Shown: in pieces, positions 10,241 through 20,107 of the stretch | Layout: each line of letters opens with the position of its first letter | Numbering within the stretch: position 1 is the stretch's first letter | NCBI RefSeq assembly: GCF_010093595.1 | Contig: NW_022985475.1 | Span: forward strand, 150,504-214,503 | DNA: 64,000 nt | Reading direction: 5' to 3' | Source: Mytilinidion resinicola | Lineage: Eukaryota > Ascomycota > Dothideomycetes > Mytilinidiales > Mytilinidiaceae | The notes under the pieces: model-generated | Seen by the model: the letters and a program-made list of their open reading frames with translations, nothing else | What the model was told of the DNA's origin: nothing | Databases searched by the model: none | Position numbers and translations under genes: made by a program

Positions 10241-12607
10241 GCGGAAAGCGCCTAGATGGCCACCACTGTCCAATTGCTGGCTGAAAGGAACGCCAACTAC
10301 ACCTGTATACCAAGGCCTCACAGCTATTGCTTTACCACGAACAGCCTCCTCCTCAGGCGTGCACATAGGGGCATCCTTAGGGGCTGGTTGGCTGTCGGGG
10401 ACTAAGGAAATAGAGCTCTGAGTAGCTGTTAGAGTGCCTGCTTATCCGGCGGAGCGATCTGGCGCTGTAGTTATGAACTGTACAGGATTGTTGAGCACTA
10501 CAATGGTCTGCTCGACCGCCGGCGTGCCTGTAGAGACACCTGCCATAGTAATTTAGGTGGCCTGTGTCGCAATCTGCATCAATTAAGTTAGTTCCTGTCC
10601 ACCTATAACACTATCTGCTTGCTCTGCACGAGCAGTAGTTTTATAAGCTCGCCGGAGATGCGACGTTCCTCCACGTGATCCTGGCCCTCCACCACGCCGT
10701 CGTGCTTGCTGCGCCGGAGCTTGTTGATCAACAATTTCGAATTAAGATGGATCACGTCGAGTTGCATCAGCAGGTGCACGAGCACGGCCACGGCCACGGG
10801 TTGATTGACGAGGTGCAGCAGGGCCCGTTGGCCTGCCTTTACGACGCTGTACAATTGCCGGAGCCTCGATAAGGAGGAGAGGATCGATAGGAAGGTTTAC
10901 CTCGTTTAGAACAGGACGATTAAACCACTAGTGCTGATGAACATCCTCCAGGACAACAGTATACGTAGATGTCGCTGTAGCGTGCAGTTTTCGGTGTATT
11001 TTATGGCAGCAAGGCATGCTGTATATCCCCCTAAATGTTCTATTGCAAATAGGATTAAAATTGTCCTTTTTGGCCTTCTTAACTTGGGCAGTAAGTAGCC
11101 TTAGGCCCTGCTTAGTAACCTGCTAAAGAACCCTAGTAAACTTAGGAATCCTAACCTTATGCTAAGGAGCTCTACGCTGCCGGCTAAGCTAATTTTTTCT
11201 CTTAACACCTTAGCAGTAAATATATTAAAATAGTAGGGTAACTATATTATAGAGGTTGCCTATTAAGATCTAAAAATAGGACTTAATACTGCTATTTAAG
11301 CCCTTTAGCCGTAAGGTTATAGTATTACTAAAGTGTAGTAGAAGGCCTGTATAGTATATTGCAATCTACTATTAAAAAGGCTACTACTTTTTAGTAAGGT
11401 AGTTAACTAGGGCTTTTTTATATATATAATCTAATTAAATTTTATTCTAAGCGGCTATAAACTTAGCCTTTATAGGTTTTAATAGGTAGAAGTTAAGCTT
11501 ATTAATAAACCTCTTCCGATCTTTTTAAATAATATTAATTTTAGCTACTATTAGCACTTAAGAGGTATATACTAGGTTCTCTAGATCTATTATATCTGCT
11601 AATACTTACTTCTTATCCTTCTAAATAGTAACAGCCTTATTAGTTATATTCTTTTATATATACTACTTGCACAGGATCTAAAAAATAAAAGGAAAGAACT
11701 TAGCCAGTATATTCTTAAGTGCGAGCTCTTTATCCGTAATAAAAACGCCTGGTAAAACGCCTAGGCGCTAGTATACTAGGTAAAGCTCCTGTATAGTAAA
11801 AATATAGTCCTCTTCTTCCTCCCCTAGGAGAAAATAATAGCCTAGCTTATAGTTCCTGCCCTAGTTATTAACGCTGTTAATATAGAAAAGTAGTATTTTA
11901 AACTTATTTATTTTATAGGTGCAATTAAAAAGAATAATATTAAAATTCTTCTAGAATATCCGAACACTTTCCGGGTGCATAAAGTATAGGTACTTAACTT
12001 AGTTTACTTTATCTAGCTTATATTTATAGTAGTAATAAGCGTCCGGGTTATTATTACTGTGTTCCTTAAGCACCTTAAGTATAGCCTAAGTTAGAGTAAG
12101 CCTTTTAAGCTTTATTTTCTTCTACTTCTATTTCTTATTATATAGGTCCTGTATTATTATATCCTTGCCCTTAGCTAGAAGGTTATTAAAAATAGCACCT
12201 ATAGGCGTGCCTCCGTTAAGCTAATTATATATAGTTCGGATAGTATTTTTATTAAAATCTTAGTACGTAATAGGAGTTCCATCCTTAGGATTATACGGCT
12301 TATAATTATAAGCATAAACCTTAACCTTAAAAAACTAATTACCTTGCAGTAAATTTCTTAAGAGGGCCCCTTTAAATAGGCAATTAGTCTTCTTTATACA
12401 GGTGCGGCGCTTCCTATTAGCTGGCTTATACTCTCCTGCGCACTCGCATCGAACCAGCACCTTGCGCACCTGGGGGGGCATGCGCTTGTCCATTTTTTTG
12501 TTGTATTTAACTATAGCGTATCCTTTTTGCTTGGCCTAAGTGTTGATTGACTTTATGCCATCCTCTACGGAGGCGTGGCGGCCCCAAGGGGGCGGCCGGA
12601 GGGGCAT
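10235..12607 (-). pseudogene. MULE transposase, copy 1, RIP-inactivated
   Basis: The coding region starts at ATG 12,607 (MPLRPPPWGRHASVEDG) and ends at TAG 10,235-10,237, about 790 codons. Domains in order are: a FAR1-like DNA-binding domain (AKQKGYAIVKY, then RKVLVRCECAGEYKP with its Cys residues); a MULE transposase core (CTYKINKFK followed by a second Asp in a D-K-E-LALK segment); a short SWIM-like Cys/His element (C-x-G-T-x5-P-C-C-H); and a basic RGRGRGRAR tail with an RRDPSQFEIVD segment. Many CAG/CAA/TGG codons read TAG/TAA. The first catalytic Asp is Asn (AAT, 11,924-11,926), a G-to-A change in a TpG context. The last 240 or so codons (10,235 to about 11,040) are almost free of RIP. 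It would cut and paste the element; this copy cannot. Confidence 0.85.
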
Positions 12608-12694
12608 AGTGTTAAGGTGATGATGTAGAGGAAGTGGTGTTAATGCATTAAGAGTAAGTGCGCAGGTAATGTAAATTCGAATTGAGCACGAGCG

Positions 12695-12826
12695 GGCAAG
12701 CGGGTGAGTTTGATTGGTGGAACAATATTTATACGGGCCGGAGCTAGGCCTAATATAGGGGGGGTGACACGCAGAGAAAAGGGGGGTGATACGCAAAGAA
12801 AGGAGGGGTGATAACTAAGGTGCTCC
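12695..12826 (-). repeat. MULE copy 1 right terminal inverted repeat
   Basis: Reverse complement of the left repeat, with the same three C-runs (here G-runs) and the TATA-like box. It sits upstream of the transposase start at 12,607, so it probably also carries the transposase promoter. Confidence 0.9.
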
Positions 12827-12887
12827 GACCCCGGCATCCTTAGCGCACTTTCGTGACCCACATCATAGCTTGCTGGGACATCCGAGC

Positions 12888-13150
12888 GGTCCCCTTAATG
12901 CTCCATGGCTGTCAGTTGTGACACGCCAGGAAGCGCCCATTCTTAGGGAGCGAATGGCGCGACGCATGCATGCATTAAGACGGGGTTTGATTACAGATCA
13001 TCCGCCCGTCGCCATCACCAGACACGGCACACAGCGCATGTATGAACGCACCACCAGCCCATGCAACGGACACGTCAGGGAGCGCCTCATTCTTATGGAT
13101 TCAATAGCACATCGCATGCATATGCATAAAGGCGCGGTTCATGGTCATTA
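12888..13150. repeat. ~145-bp GCATGC-rich modules (array B)
   Basis: Two units related to array A: one at about 12,900-13,045 (GCGCCCATTC, GACGCATGCATGCATT, CATCCGCCCGTCGCCATCAC) and one from 13,046 (ATGCAACGGACACGTCAGGG). The array lies between the right end of MULE copy 1 and the promoter of the EST1-like pseudogene. Confidence 0.7.
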
Positions 13151-13350
13151 CAGGCGTGCACTGGCACGGAGAAGACCGACTTGGTGACATATAGAGCTAG
13201 TTACGCCCGGCAAGGCTGAGGATGCGCGTTTGCCTTCAGTCACAGCGACTCCGATCGCCCATCCCAAACCTCCGGTTCGCATCTTTCCCACAACCTCTCT
13301 ATCATGGCGGGGAAAATGACTTTGTACAGGCATAGAGAGCCGTGGTGCTC

Positions 13351-13360
13351 ACTATATACA
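13351..13360 (+). promoter_or_regulatory. TATA-box promoter of the EST1-like pseudogene
   Basis: ACTATATACA lies about 70 bp upstream of the ATG at 13,425, with pyrimidine-rich sequence between. The arrangement (module array, TATA, short leader, ATG) copies that of the C2H2 gene at 2,662. Confidence 0.45.
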
Positions 13361-13424
13361 TATCCCGAGTCTCGCAAGGCTGACCCTGCTCAGGTTGCTT
13401 TCTGCCTTATCATCTGAATACACA

Positions 13425-14480
13425 ATGTCCAAGAATACTGCCAAGCCCAGTCAGTGTCAGGCTTTAGTACCTCAAGCCTGCATTCCAGAAACATCGTCTT
13501 CTCCAATTGATATTCGACCTCACGAAAGTTCGACGAAAGTGCAACCTTCGTCCGACCCGACATCATTCGCCGTCCCGAGTAGCTGCAGCTCATGGGATGA
13601 CTCGACACGTTGCGATTCCATCAGGACCACCTAAGAAGGATCCATGCGAGAAGGATCCATGCACGGCTCTTCCACCACGGATAACGCTTACTTGGATAAC
13701 CGCACACCTACCAGGAGCAGCTCAGACCTATTTTTTAAGCTCCAAACCCTCGATCCCACCGGATTCTGTAATCTCCCGACCCTCGACCCAGCCCAGTTTT
13801 CCAAGCTACAAGTTGTCGATCGATGTCACCCGCTCCTTCAAAGAAAGCAAAGCACGCTCTCCCAGGAACGACTAGCCTCTGAAGCCACGTCCATATACGC
13901 TGGGCTGGAAGAGGTTGAGAGGAAGTGCATCATCATTGACAGAGTTATTGCTTCCGCTCCACTCGAATTGGAAAACTGGCAAGCAGGGATTGCTCTACAT
14001 CGCATCTTACTGCATGAGTATGTGGATTTCTTCAAGGCAACTCAGCATCCCTCTGCCTCGGCATCTCTGCGTCATCTTCCAATCAAGCACTCAATGCTGA
14101 AAAGAATGTGGAATAACGGCATCGAGGCGTTCCTCCAATAGTTACGGTGCTTTCCTTAGTCTTATAAATACATGCAACTCTTCATCCAGATTGCATATGG
14201 CATAATATCTTCCCTTTACAAACTTATCCCAAGATTCGAGGACATCTAGGCTGAATGCTTAGGAGACCTCACTCGGTGGCGCATGAGCATGGAGAATAAG
14301 AACGATGCACGAGAGACGTGGGCTAGTATCGCACGCGGTTGGTACTGCAAAGTGGCCAATAAAAGTCCTTCCACCGGCCGGCTATACCATTATCTTGCCA
14401 TTCTGGCAAATAAACCTACCGAGAAGCTTTGCTACTTCTTTCGCTCTCTAACCAGTATTCGGCCATTCACACATGCGTAG
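13425..14480 (+). pseudogene. EST1/SMG7-type DNA/RNA-binding domain protein, broken
   Basis: One plus-strand frame runs from ATG 13,425 to TAG 14,480, interrupted by four in-frame stops: TAA at 13,632, TAG at 14,139, TAG near 14,156 and TAG near 14,250. The later stops sit where Gln or Trp is expected (CAG/TGG to TAG). Diagnostic blocks are SIYAGLEEVERKCI, ALHRILLHEYVDFFKATQHP and KHSMLKRMWNNGIEAFL. Then come a region ending AECLGDLTRWRMS, WASIARGWYCKVANKSPSTG and RLYHYLAILA. These match, in order, the conserved core of the large ascomycete family with an Est1-type DNA/RNA-binding domain (W-x-x-x-A-R-x-W-Y, P-x-T-G-R-L-Y-H-x-L-A-I-L-A). In yeast and animals that fold serves telomerase or nonsense-mediated decay; fungal members are mostly uncharacterised. 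The C-terminus is cut where the RIP block begins. Point damage plus truncation makes a functional product unlikely. Confidence 0.75.
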
Positions 14481-14489
14481 GAAACTTTT

Positions 14490-15700
14490 CAACGGTACAA
14501 TTTTCCAAAATCTAGTTAGGATTAGTCCGGATCTATAAGCCTAGTTCAGGCTTATTATATTCTGGCTGGAAAAATATTAGGAAACTTTAAAGTATTAAAA
14601 AATATATTCCTTAACTATTTTTATAAAAGTATAGGGCACTTTCTAAGCATAGGAATTAGGGTATATATTACTATTATTAATATTACCGGCCTTTTTAACT
14701 ATAGTTTAGATAAGTCTATATATATAAGAGCCTTCTAGATATATACTAAGACCTCTTAATTAACGCCGAAGTTATTCTTTTTCTTAAGTCCTAATACTAC
14801 CTTTAAATCTGCGCAAGATTTTACCTTTTTAATGCTTAAAGTAGTCCTTTAGAATTTTAATAGTAGAAATATACTTCTATATATTTATATTCTTCTTATT
14901 TTTTTCTTAAGCCTTAGCAAAGTTCCTAGTTCCTTATTTATTATATATAGTGCTCTATAGAAAGATATTATAGCTTGCTTAAATATACTATAAAAAGTAT
15001 ATATAAATAATAAAAAGAATAATAGCCAGCCTCTGCTAGAAGACTACCTTATACGCGGATAAACCTAGAGTTAATTAATTATTAGTAAAAAGCAGTTCTC
15101 TAAAAAAGCCTTAATAGGAAGGTTAGAAAAGGCTTTTTTTATAAAGTTAAGAAGATAATAAATACTGTAATATAGCTATCTGCTTATATTTATAAGTCTA
15201 TACTATTAGATCTAATATTATAATATCTAATATATTACTAGCGTAAATATAAACTATACTTTAATTAAACTTTTTTTAATTAGTCCGTTTATATAAACTC
15301 TATAAATATAAACCTAATAGCATAGCTTATTATTATTATTTAGAAATAGAAGAAGTTATAATTAAAGTTTTTACAGGCGTATTATAAACACTGCAGCGCG
15401 GTGGAGTTAGTAGAACTAAAAGTAGCTTATAAAAGCGGAAGGATTATATAATTAAGAGAACTATATAATTAAAAGGATTATGCAAATAGAAGGATTATAA
15501 AAGCGGGAGTTACCTATATTAATAATTAGGATATAGTATAGTTTAGTTAGACACCCGATATATAAAAGTATAATTTAAGATTTAACTGTTAAAAATCTAA
15601 ATTAACTTTTAGAACAAATTCTAAATAAGAAAATCTATCTGCTAAGGGACCTTATCTATCTCCACTATTTTAGATATAGATTAACAGAATCTTTTTATTA
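14490..15700. other. RIP-mutated block B, no identity
   Basis: TpA-rich, CpA-poor sequence with TAA/TAG in all frames. I could not assign a coding family to it. Confidence 0.5.
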
Positions 15701-15702
15701 AA

Positions 15703-15975
15703 TATCCTAAACTACTATATCTTAATAATAAAAAAGAGATAAAGCTCTTACCCTAAATACTTCTTAAGGAAGTAAAGGTTTTAGAGTTTCTTAAACAACG
15801 CCACTATCTAAATCTTATTAGATTTCATGGATATACCGTTAATCGCGGTCGTATTACCGGAATTGCCCTTAAAAAGCATGAAGTTATATTGCAATATTAC
15901 TATAAGAAAGTTTTAAATCTCAATATTGTTGCTTGCATAAACAGTATCCGTGCAGGTGTCGAACACGCCAAAAAC
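15703..15975 (+). pseudogene. Protein-kinase-like domain fragment, RIP-mutated
   Basis: A single plus frame with one stop (TAA near 15,751, a likely CAA to TAA) reads EVKVLEFLK, LNLIRFHGY, NRGRITGIALKKHEVILQYY and CINSIRAGVEHA. In that order these match helix C, the H-P-N-L/I-x-x-F-H-G strand, the R-x-G-R-x-x-G-I-x-L segment, and the A-x-M-x-x-I-x-A-G-V-x-H-x-H helix before the catalytic loop of a fungus-expanded kinase-like family. The catalytic H-N-D-L loop and everything after are missing: the frame runs into unrelated sequence and a GC-rich minisatellite at 16,052. It represents a degraded, truncated kinase, not an active enzyme. Confidence 0.6.
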
Positions 15976-16051
15976 CCTTTATTGCAACTCACAGCTCGCG
16001 CGACCCGCGACACCACCGCACGAACGTCGCCTCGCGAGTCATTGAGAGAGG

Positions 16052-16225
16052 GACGGCGGCGGCGGCGATGAGACGGGGGACGGCGGCGGCGATGAGACGG
16101 GGGACGGCGGCGGCGATGAGACGGACGGCGGCGGCGATGAGAGACGGGACGGGACGGCGGCGACGATGAGAGACGGGACGGCGGCGGCGATGAGAGAAGG
16201 GGACGGCGGCGGCGATGAGACGGGG
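16052..16225. repeat. GC-rich 24-bp minisatellite
   Basis: About seven units of GACGGCGGCGGCGATGAGAC plus a G-run, with small length variants (GGACGGGACGG insertions). The island is free of RIP and sits between AT-rich blocks. It follows directly on the kinase fragment. Both strands give repetitive open frames of no apparent meaning. Confidence 0.9.
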
Positions 16226-16400
16226 AAGCTTCCTAAACCGGGGTTATCAGCGAGCCGAGCACTTCGACGCTACGCCGAATATGCACGGTGGCGGAATTTC
16301 CCCAACCTTACTCCGTTAACAACCACATGAAATCTCCCACAACGAAAGCCATAATTGCTACGCCTTACCAAATATAAGTTTTATACTGCACTAACTTTTC
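16226..16400. other. Short GC-normal spacer
   Basis: Unique-looking sequence between the minisatellite and RIP block C; nothing recognised. Confidence 0.4.
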
Positions 16401-16537
16401 TACCCTTAGCCCCTCTGCCCTTCCCTAACTAGCCATCTTATTATATATATACAACTCTTATTATACTACTATAGATATTACCTTCTATAAGTTTACTTTT
16501 TATAGCCAGGCTATACTAACTTTAGTAATAACCTAAA

Positions 16538-16808
16538 CTACTATACTATAGACTATAACTTACTTATTTAGGAAAAAAACAGCTTTTAAAATTAGAAGTT
16601 TTTAGAGTATAGTAGAAGTTTCTAAAAAAAAGGTTACTAAACTTAAAAATACTTTAAAAGATTATAATAGTAAAGTTACTAAACTTAGGATTAGTATAAA
16701 AAATCTTAAAAGTAAAGTAAATAAACTTAAGAAATAGGTTTATCTTTTAAAAGGGTTTATAAAAAATATTAACTAGTGTTTCTCGCGTTTTAGACTAAAG
16801 GCAACCTG
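16538..16808 (+). repeat. Dispersed repeat, coiled-coil segment (copy 1)
   Basis: Aligns without obvious gaps to 27,238-27,507. Nearly all differences are C-to-T or G-to-A, with this copy the more mutated. Confidence 0.8.
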
Positions 16809-17269
16809 CTAACGCCTTTCTATATACAGCGTATAAATTAATAACTACCTTTATAATAGCTGTAAAAGTCGGCTTTTAGCTTAGAAATACAGATATTTTA
16901 GGTTTAGCCTTTATTTTATCGCTACTTTAACTAATACTAGGCTATTTTTACTAATTAGCTCTTCTTTACCTTTAAGGTTATACTTATAATTACTAGTATT
17001 TTTCTTCCGGCTAAGCACCTTTACTTATTTACCTATTAATTTTAGATAAACTGTATCTCCTATATTATGCGCGGCGGCCTATTAATATTATTAGTTGCAT
17101 ATTTCCTTTAAATTATATAACTTGCTTATACGTGTAAATATTAGTTATAGTTTACTTAAGCTTTAAAGTAATAATAGATTTTAAAAGGTTAAACTCTTAA
17201 GTAGTAAAATTGCAGTTTTTATTTAGTTAGTACGGATAATTGCATAGATTTTATTATACTTACCACACT

Positions 17270-17508
17270 AGAGGTACTCTCCGGACGCCTCCTCGGCCTC
17301 CTCCTTTTTTAAGATATAGTTCTGTAAACCCTATACTCTTTCTATTTCTTTTCTAGCCTAGCGCTGTTCTAAAATTACTACTACTTACTATCTCGCTTTT
17401 AGATACTAGTTGCAGTGCTGGTAGCTATAGACCTAACTGCGGTGGTAGGCTAGGTTTTAACCTTAATTATAACCTATTAGTGCAGCGGCCGGTAGTAGGC
17501 CGCTATTA
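17270..17508 (+). repeat. RIP-mutated copy of the 37-kb repeat
   Basis: Aligns base for base with 37,180-37,415. By eye about 40 differences, all but one or two being C-to-T or G-to-A. This pair is the cleanest internal proof of RIP in the window. Confidence 0.9.
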
Positions 17509-18016
17509 GAGCGTTAATAATAAATAATATATTCTAATACACTTCCCGCAATTTAGATCTAGATTATCTAGCCGATCCTAAATTTACTTAAGCTGCTGGC
17601 TTTTGCATCGCGTACCTCGCCCACCGCTAATAATAAAATTAGTGGAACTGTATCTTATAAAGAAGAGGACGGTTAAAATAGCAGGAGTTAAGGCTGGTGT
17701 TAGTACTAGTGGAGCTGGGTCTGCAGATGTAAAGGGTGCGCCGAGGAGTTATAGGTTAAGAGTTATAGGTTAAGGAGTCCGGAGAGTACATCGCAGCGCA
17801 GTAGGATGGGGAATGTAATGAAAGAGGAAGGTAGAGGCTATAAAGAAGTAATGTAATGCGGTGATTGTCTAGGTCTAGGTTGCTTCGGCATAATATCCCC
17901 TTATAGTAAGTTACTTAATTTTTCAAGTTGAAATAAAGCACATCCTTTTATCTTTAAAAAAGCATATATGCATACTTTAATCCCGTAATAGCTTGCCACT
18001 CTCGCGTCCCCAAGCA

Positions 18017-18560
18017 CTACCATCCCTTTTGATGATACCCCGGGAGATTGTATAAGTTCGCGCCTTTAATTGCATTCTCCGTCATAGCCTGAAGCTTTGT
18101 TTCCGGAGTCTGGAGCCGCGCTTGGACGGACCACGTCGCCTTCTGCTCGACGAGCAGGCCCATTCTCAGGGACTTAGTAAGCTCCGTCTGCAACATGCCA
18201 CGGGCGGTACGCGGAGACGATGCTCGCGGAGGTATATCCATTGGTTTATATCCCTCAAGCCGCATCTCGAGGCCGCTATCTTCTTCGAGGCCGCTATCTT
18301 CTTGGGGGGAGTTGCTAGTAGATAGGCCGTTCGGTGTTTCAGTAGTATTCGATTGCGCATTATCGTGGTGTAATAGGTTGGTAAGTAGAGAAGGGCGTGT
18401 GAAATTTGGCCATGTGCTGGCCCTTTCGAACTTCATTTCGACGGATGGACCGCTCTTATCATCTTCCCACTGTCGTCATCGTCCTCAATTGCGCTCGAAT
18501 CCAATTCACTGCTCCGAATTGCCCCCTCGTTGTTGAGCGTATCATCCTAGGGTGTCTATT
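18017..18560 (-). pseudogene. DUF3295-family protein, C-terminal part, frameshifted
   Basis: The minus frame 18,436-18,017 reads RPSLLTNLLHH, TPNGLSTSNSPQEDSG, ASSPRTARGMLQTELTKSLR and ends GYHQKGW with a stop. This matches the C-terminus of DUF3295 proteins (R-x-S-L-L-T-x-L-L; T-P-N-G-x-S-T-x-N-S-P; R-x-M-L-x-T-E-L-T-x-S-L-R; Y-H-x-K-G-W end). In fungi these are usually fused to a small AreA/GATA-like N-terminal domain. Upstream, another frame gives SSELDSSAIEDDDS directly followed, one base out of phase near 18,464-18,472, by WEDDKSGPSVE. This is the conserved A-I-x-D-D-x-x-x-W-E-D block, so a single-base frameshift has split it. A TAG near 18,540 and loss of the N-terminal half complete the damage. 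It is likely a remnant of a nuclear or cytoplasmic nitrogen-regulation-type protein. Confidence 0.7.
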
Positions 18561-18564
18561 AGCA

Positions 18565-20100
18565 TTATACTGGTACAGCCTTGTTGTTTTCACGTACCAC
18601 CTGCAAGGATATCTGGGGCCCATCTTGTACTAGGGACGGAGCGGGAGTGCTTCCATTCCCTAGAGGGTCATAAGATGGTGGATGCGAGTACGCGCAATCC
18701 ATGTTTGGGTTTGAAGGACGCAAATGTCGGCCTGCAAGAAGGCAGTAGGTGAGGACTGCTGTAAGGCAACAAGTTGAAAGGGCCTGCATTTGCTTGATAT
18801 GTAACATAGCTCCCTGCTTGCTGATCTAGCTAGAATCAATATTAAAACAAAGCATGTTCACACAGACCGACTGGTTGACAGGGGAGAATACATTGCCTGA
18901 TTGGCGTCTGCATGCCCTGGCTAGCTCGGCAGGCCTTGGCATGCCTTTAACGACCCTTGTAAATGCACCTCCACGATTCTCTTCAATTATTTGTTTTGAG
19001 CACGCCACCACGCCGCTATACCTTTTTGCAAATCTCTTAGTTCGGGTTGGCCGCCCGCAAATCTGTCTGCTCGGCTAGATGTGCACAAACAAGGTGCACA
19101 CCCACAAGTGTCGTCCAAGCTCTTTCTTGAACGCGCCATCCCCCGCCACATATCGATACGAGCGGTTGAGGTCCTCTACTACATCCAGCACGTTCAGCGG
19201 TGTCATCTCGGACCGAGCAACCGGGTAGTGATACACGCGCATGGAGGAAGATGAGGGCCATTGTTCACCGATGGGCCGCGACGCCGCTCCAGCATCCGGT
19301 AAGCAGGCTAATCCAAATTGGTTGGAAGACTTCTTCCAATGTCTTGGCAGAACTCTGCAAGGAAATAACACGCACAGCGCCATATTGCATTCCCTTGTAC
19401 CCTGCTACATGATACTTGCAGCTCGGATACGTTCCTTCGCTTCCGATGCAACTTGTCATGCCTTTGTTAGAAAGTCTGCAAACAGGTGAAGAGCCACCAG
19501 CACCGTCAACAAGCGCCTAGGCCTGCCACTATAAAATGGTATACTGTTAATGCGTCTGCAACCTACGCCACGGACACGTCAGGAGGGGATTATCGATACA
19601 TGCATCTGGAACTTCACAGCCATATAGCTGGCACATCTCCATTGCATATCATGCCCCCCTCATCGAAGATCCGCTGAGGTCACACCCATCCAATGACAAT
19701 GGCCCATGACTCTATCATCTCTCGCTTCGTCCATCGCTTCTATCCATCCCATCGTCGCAGGCGCAAGGAAAGGATAGAGAAGAGACTATTACTTTCCTAA
19801 CTACATGCGGGCGTCGAGAGAGAGGATGCGGGCGGGACGGATGTGGATGAGGGCGTCATTCTGCACGGCTTGGGGAGGTGGACCTAACGATAACAGGATC
19901 AAATAACGGTACGGTGGAGCATACGAGAAGGCGACGTTCGTGTGGTGCCGCGGGCCGTGATGTACTGGCAGAGGCAAGCTTGGCAAGTCAGAGCTCTATT
20001 CCCCCTTCCAGAACCTCGGACTATGGCCTGCTCGACACTTCAAAATCCTAGACCAAGCAAAAAGAAACCCTGAACCCGCATTATCAACCGCGTTATCATT
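18565..20100. other. GC-normal spacer, no firm gene
   Basis: Several 60-100-codon frames overlap on both strands. The most protein-like is on the minus strand at 19,075-19,260 (MRVYHYPVARSEMTPLNVLD, then VVEDLNRSYRYVAGDG). It has the look of a conserved exon, but I cannot name a family, and no neighbouring exon with good splice sites was found. A single CGGACACGTCAGG word of the module family occurs at 19,569. Confidence 0.35.
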
Positions 20101-20107
20101 ATCCTAA

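Larger units (their letters stand above)
9962..12826 (-). mobile_element. Mutator-like (MULE) DNA transposon, copy 1, 2,865 bp
   Basis: Terminal inverted repeats of about 132 bp start GGAGCACCTTAGTTATCACC at 9,962 and at 12,826 (reverse). The transposase reads on the minus strand. A second copy of the same element lies inverted at 48,323-51,205. The outermost 8-9 bp flanks (TAGTAGAA left, GACCCCGG right) do not match, so no target-site duplication is present, unlike copy 2. TIR length and domain content fit fungal MULEs of the Hop type. The body is mosaic: TIRs, the 5' end and the 3' third are GC-normal, and the middle is RIP-mutated. Confidence 0.9.
16400..17900. other. RIP-mutated block C, member of a dispersed repeat family
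   Basis: Contains two stretches shared with other parts of the window: 16,538-16,808 with 27,238-27,507, and 17,270-17,508 with the un-mutated copy at 37,165-37,415. A further short match runs to 6,530-6,600 on the opposite strand. The first segment reads as a charged, heptad-like sequence (LKNTLKDRNSEVAKLR in the 27-kb copy), suggesting a coiled-coil product. I see no transposase or polymerase motif, so the element class is open. Confidence 0.55.

Noticed and set aside
10603..10872. Long open frames on both strands inside the MULE 3' part (and the same at 50,283-50,564)
   Set aside because: They are antisense or out-of-frame shadows of the GC-rich, arginine-rich transposase tail. The transposase frame itself is colinear in both copies and carries the expected motifs.
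12870..13187. 105-codon frame starting near 12,870
   Set aside because: Crosses the module repeat; the same sequence in array A does not keep the frame open.
16052..16225. CRISPR-like or telomere-like repeat
   Set aside because: Units are contiguous without spacers and do not resemble TTAGGG. It is an ordinary minisatellite.
17281..17520. Treating the conserved GC-normal words in block C as an island gene
   Set aside because: The clean copy at 37 kb shows no supported gene, only short overlapping frames. The surviving words are CpG-rich bases that RIP does not touch.
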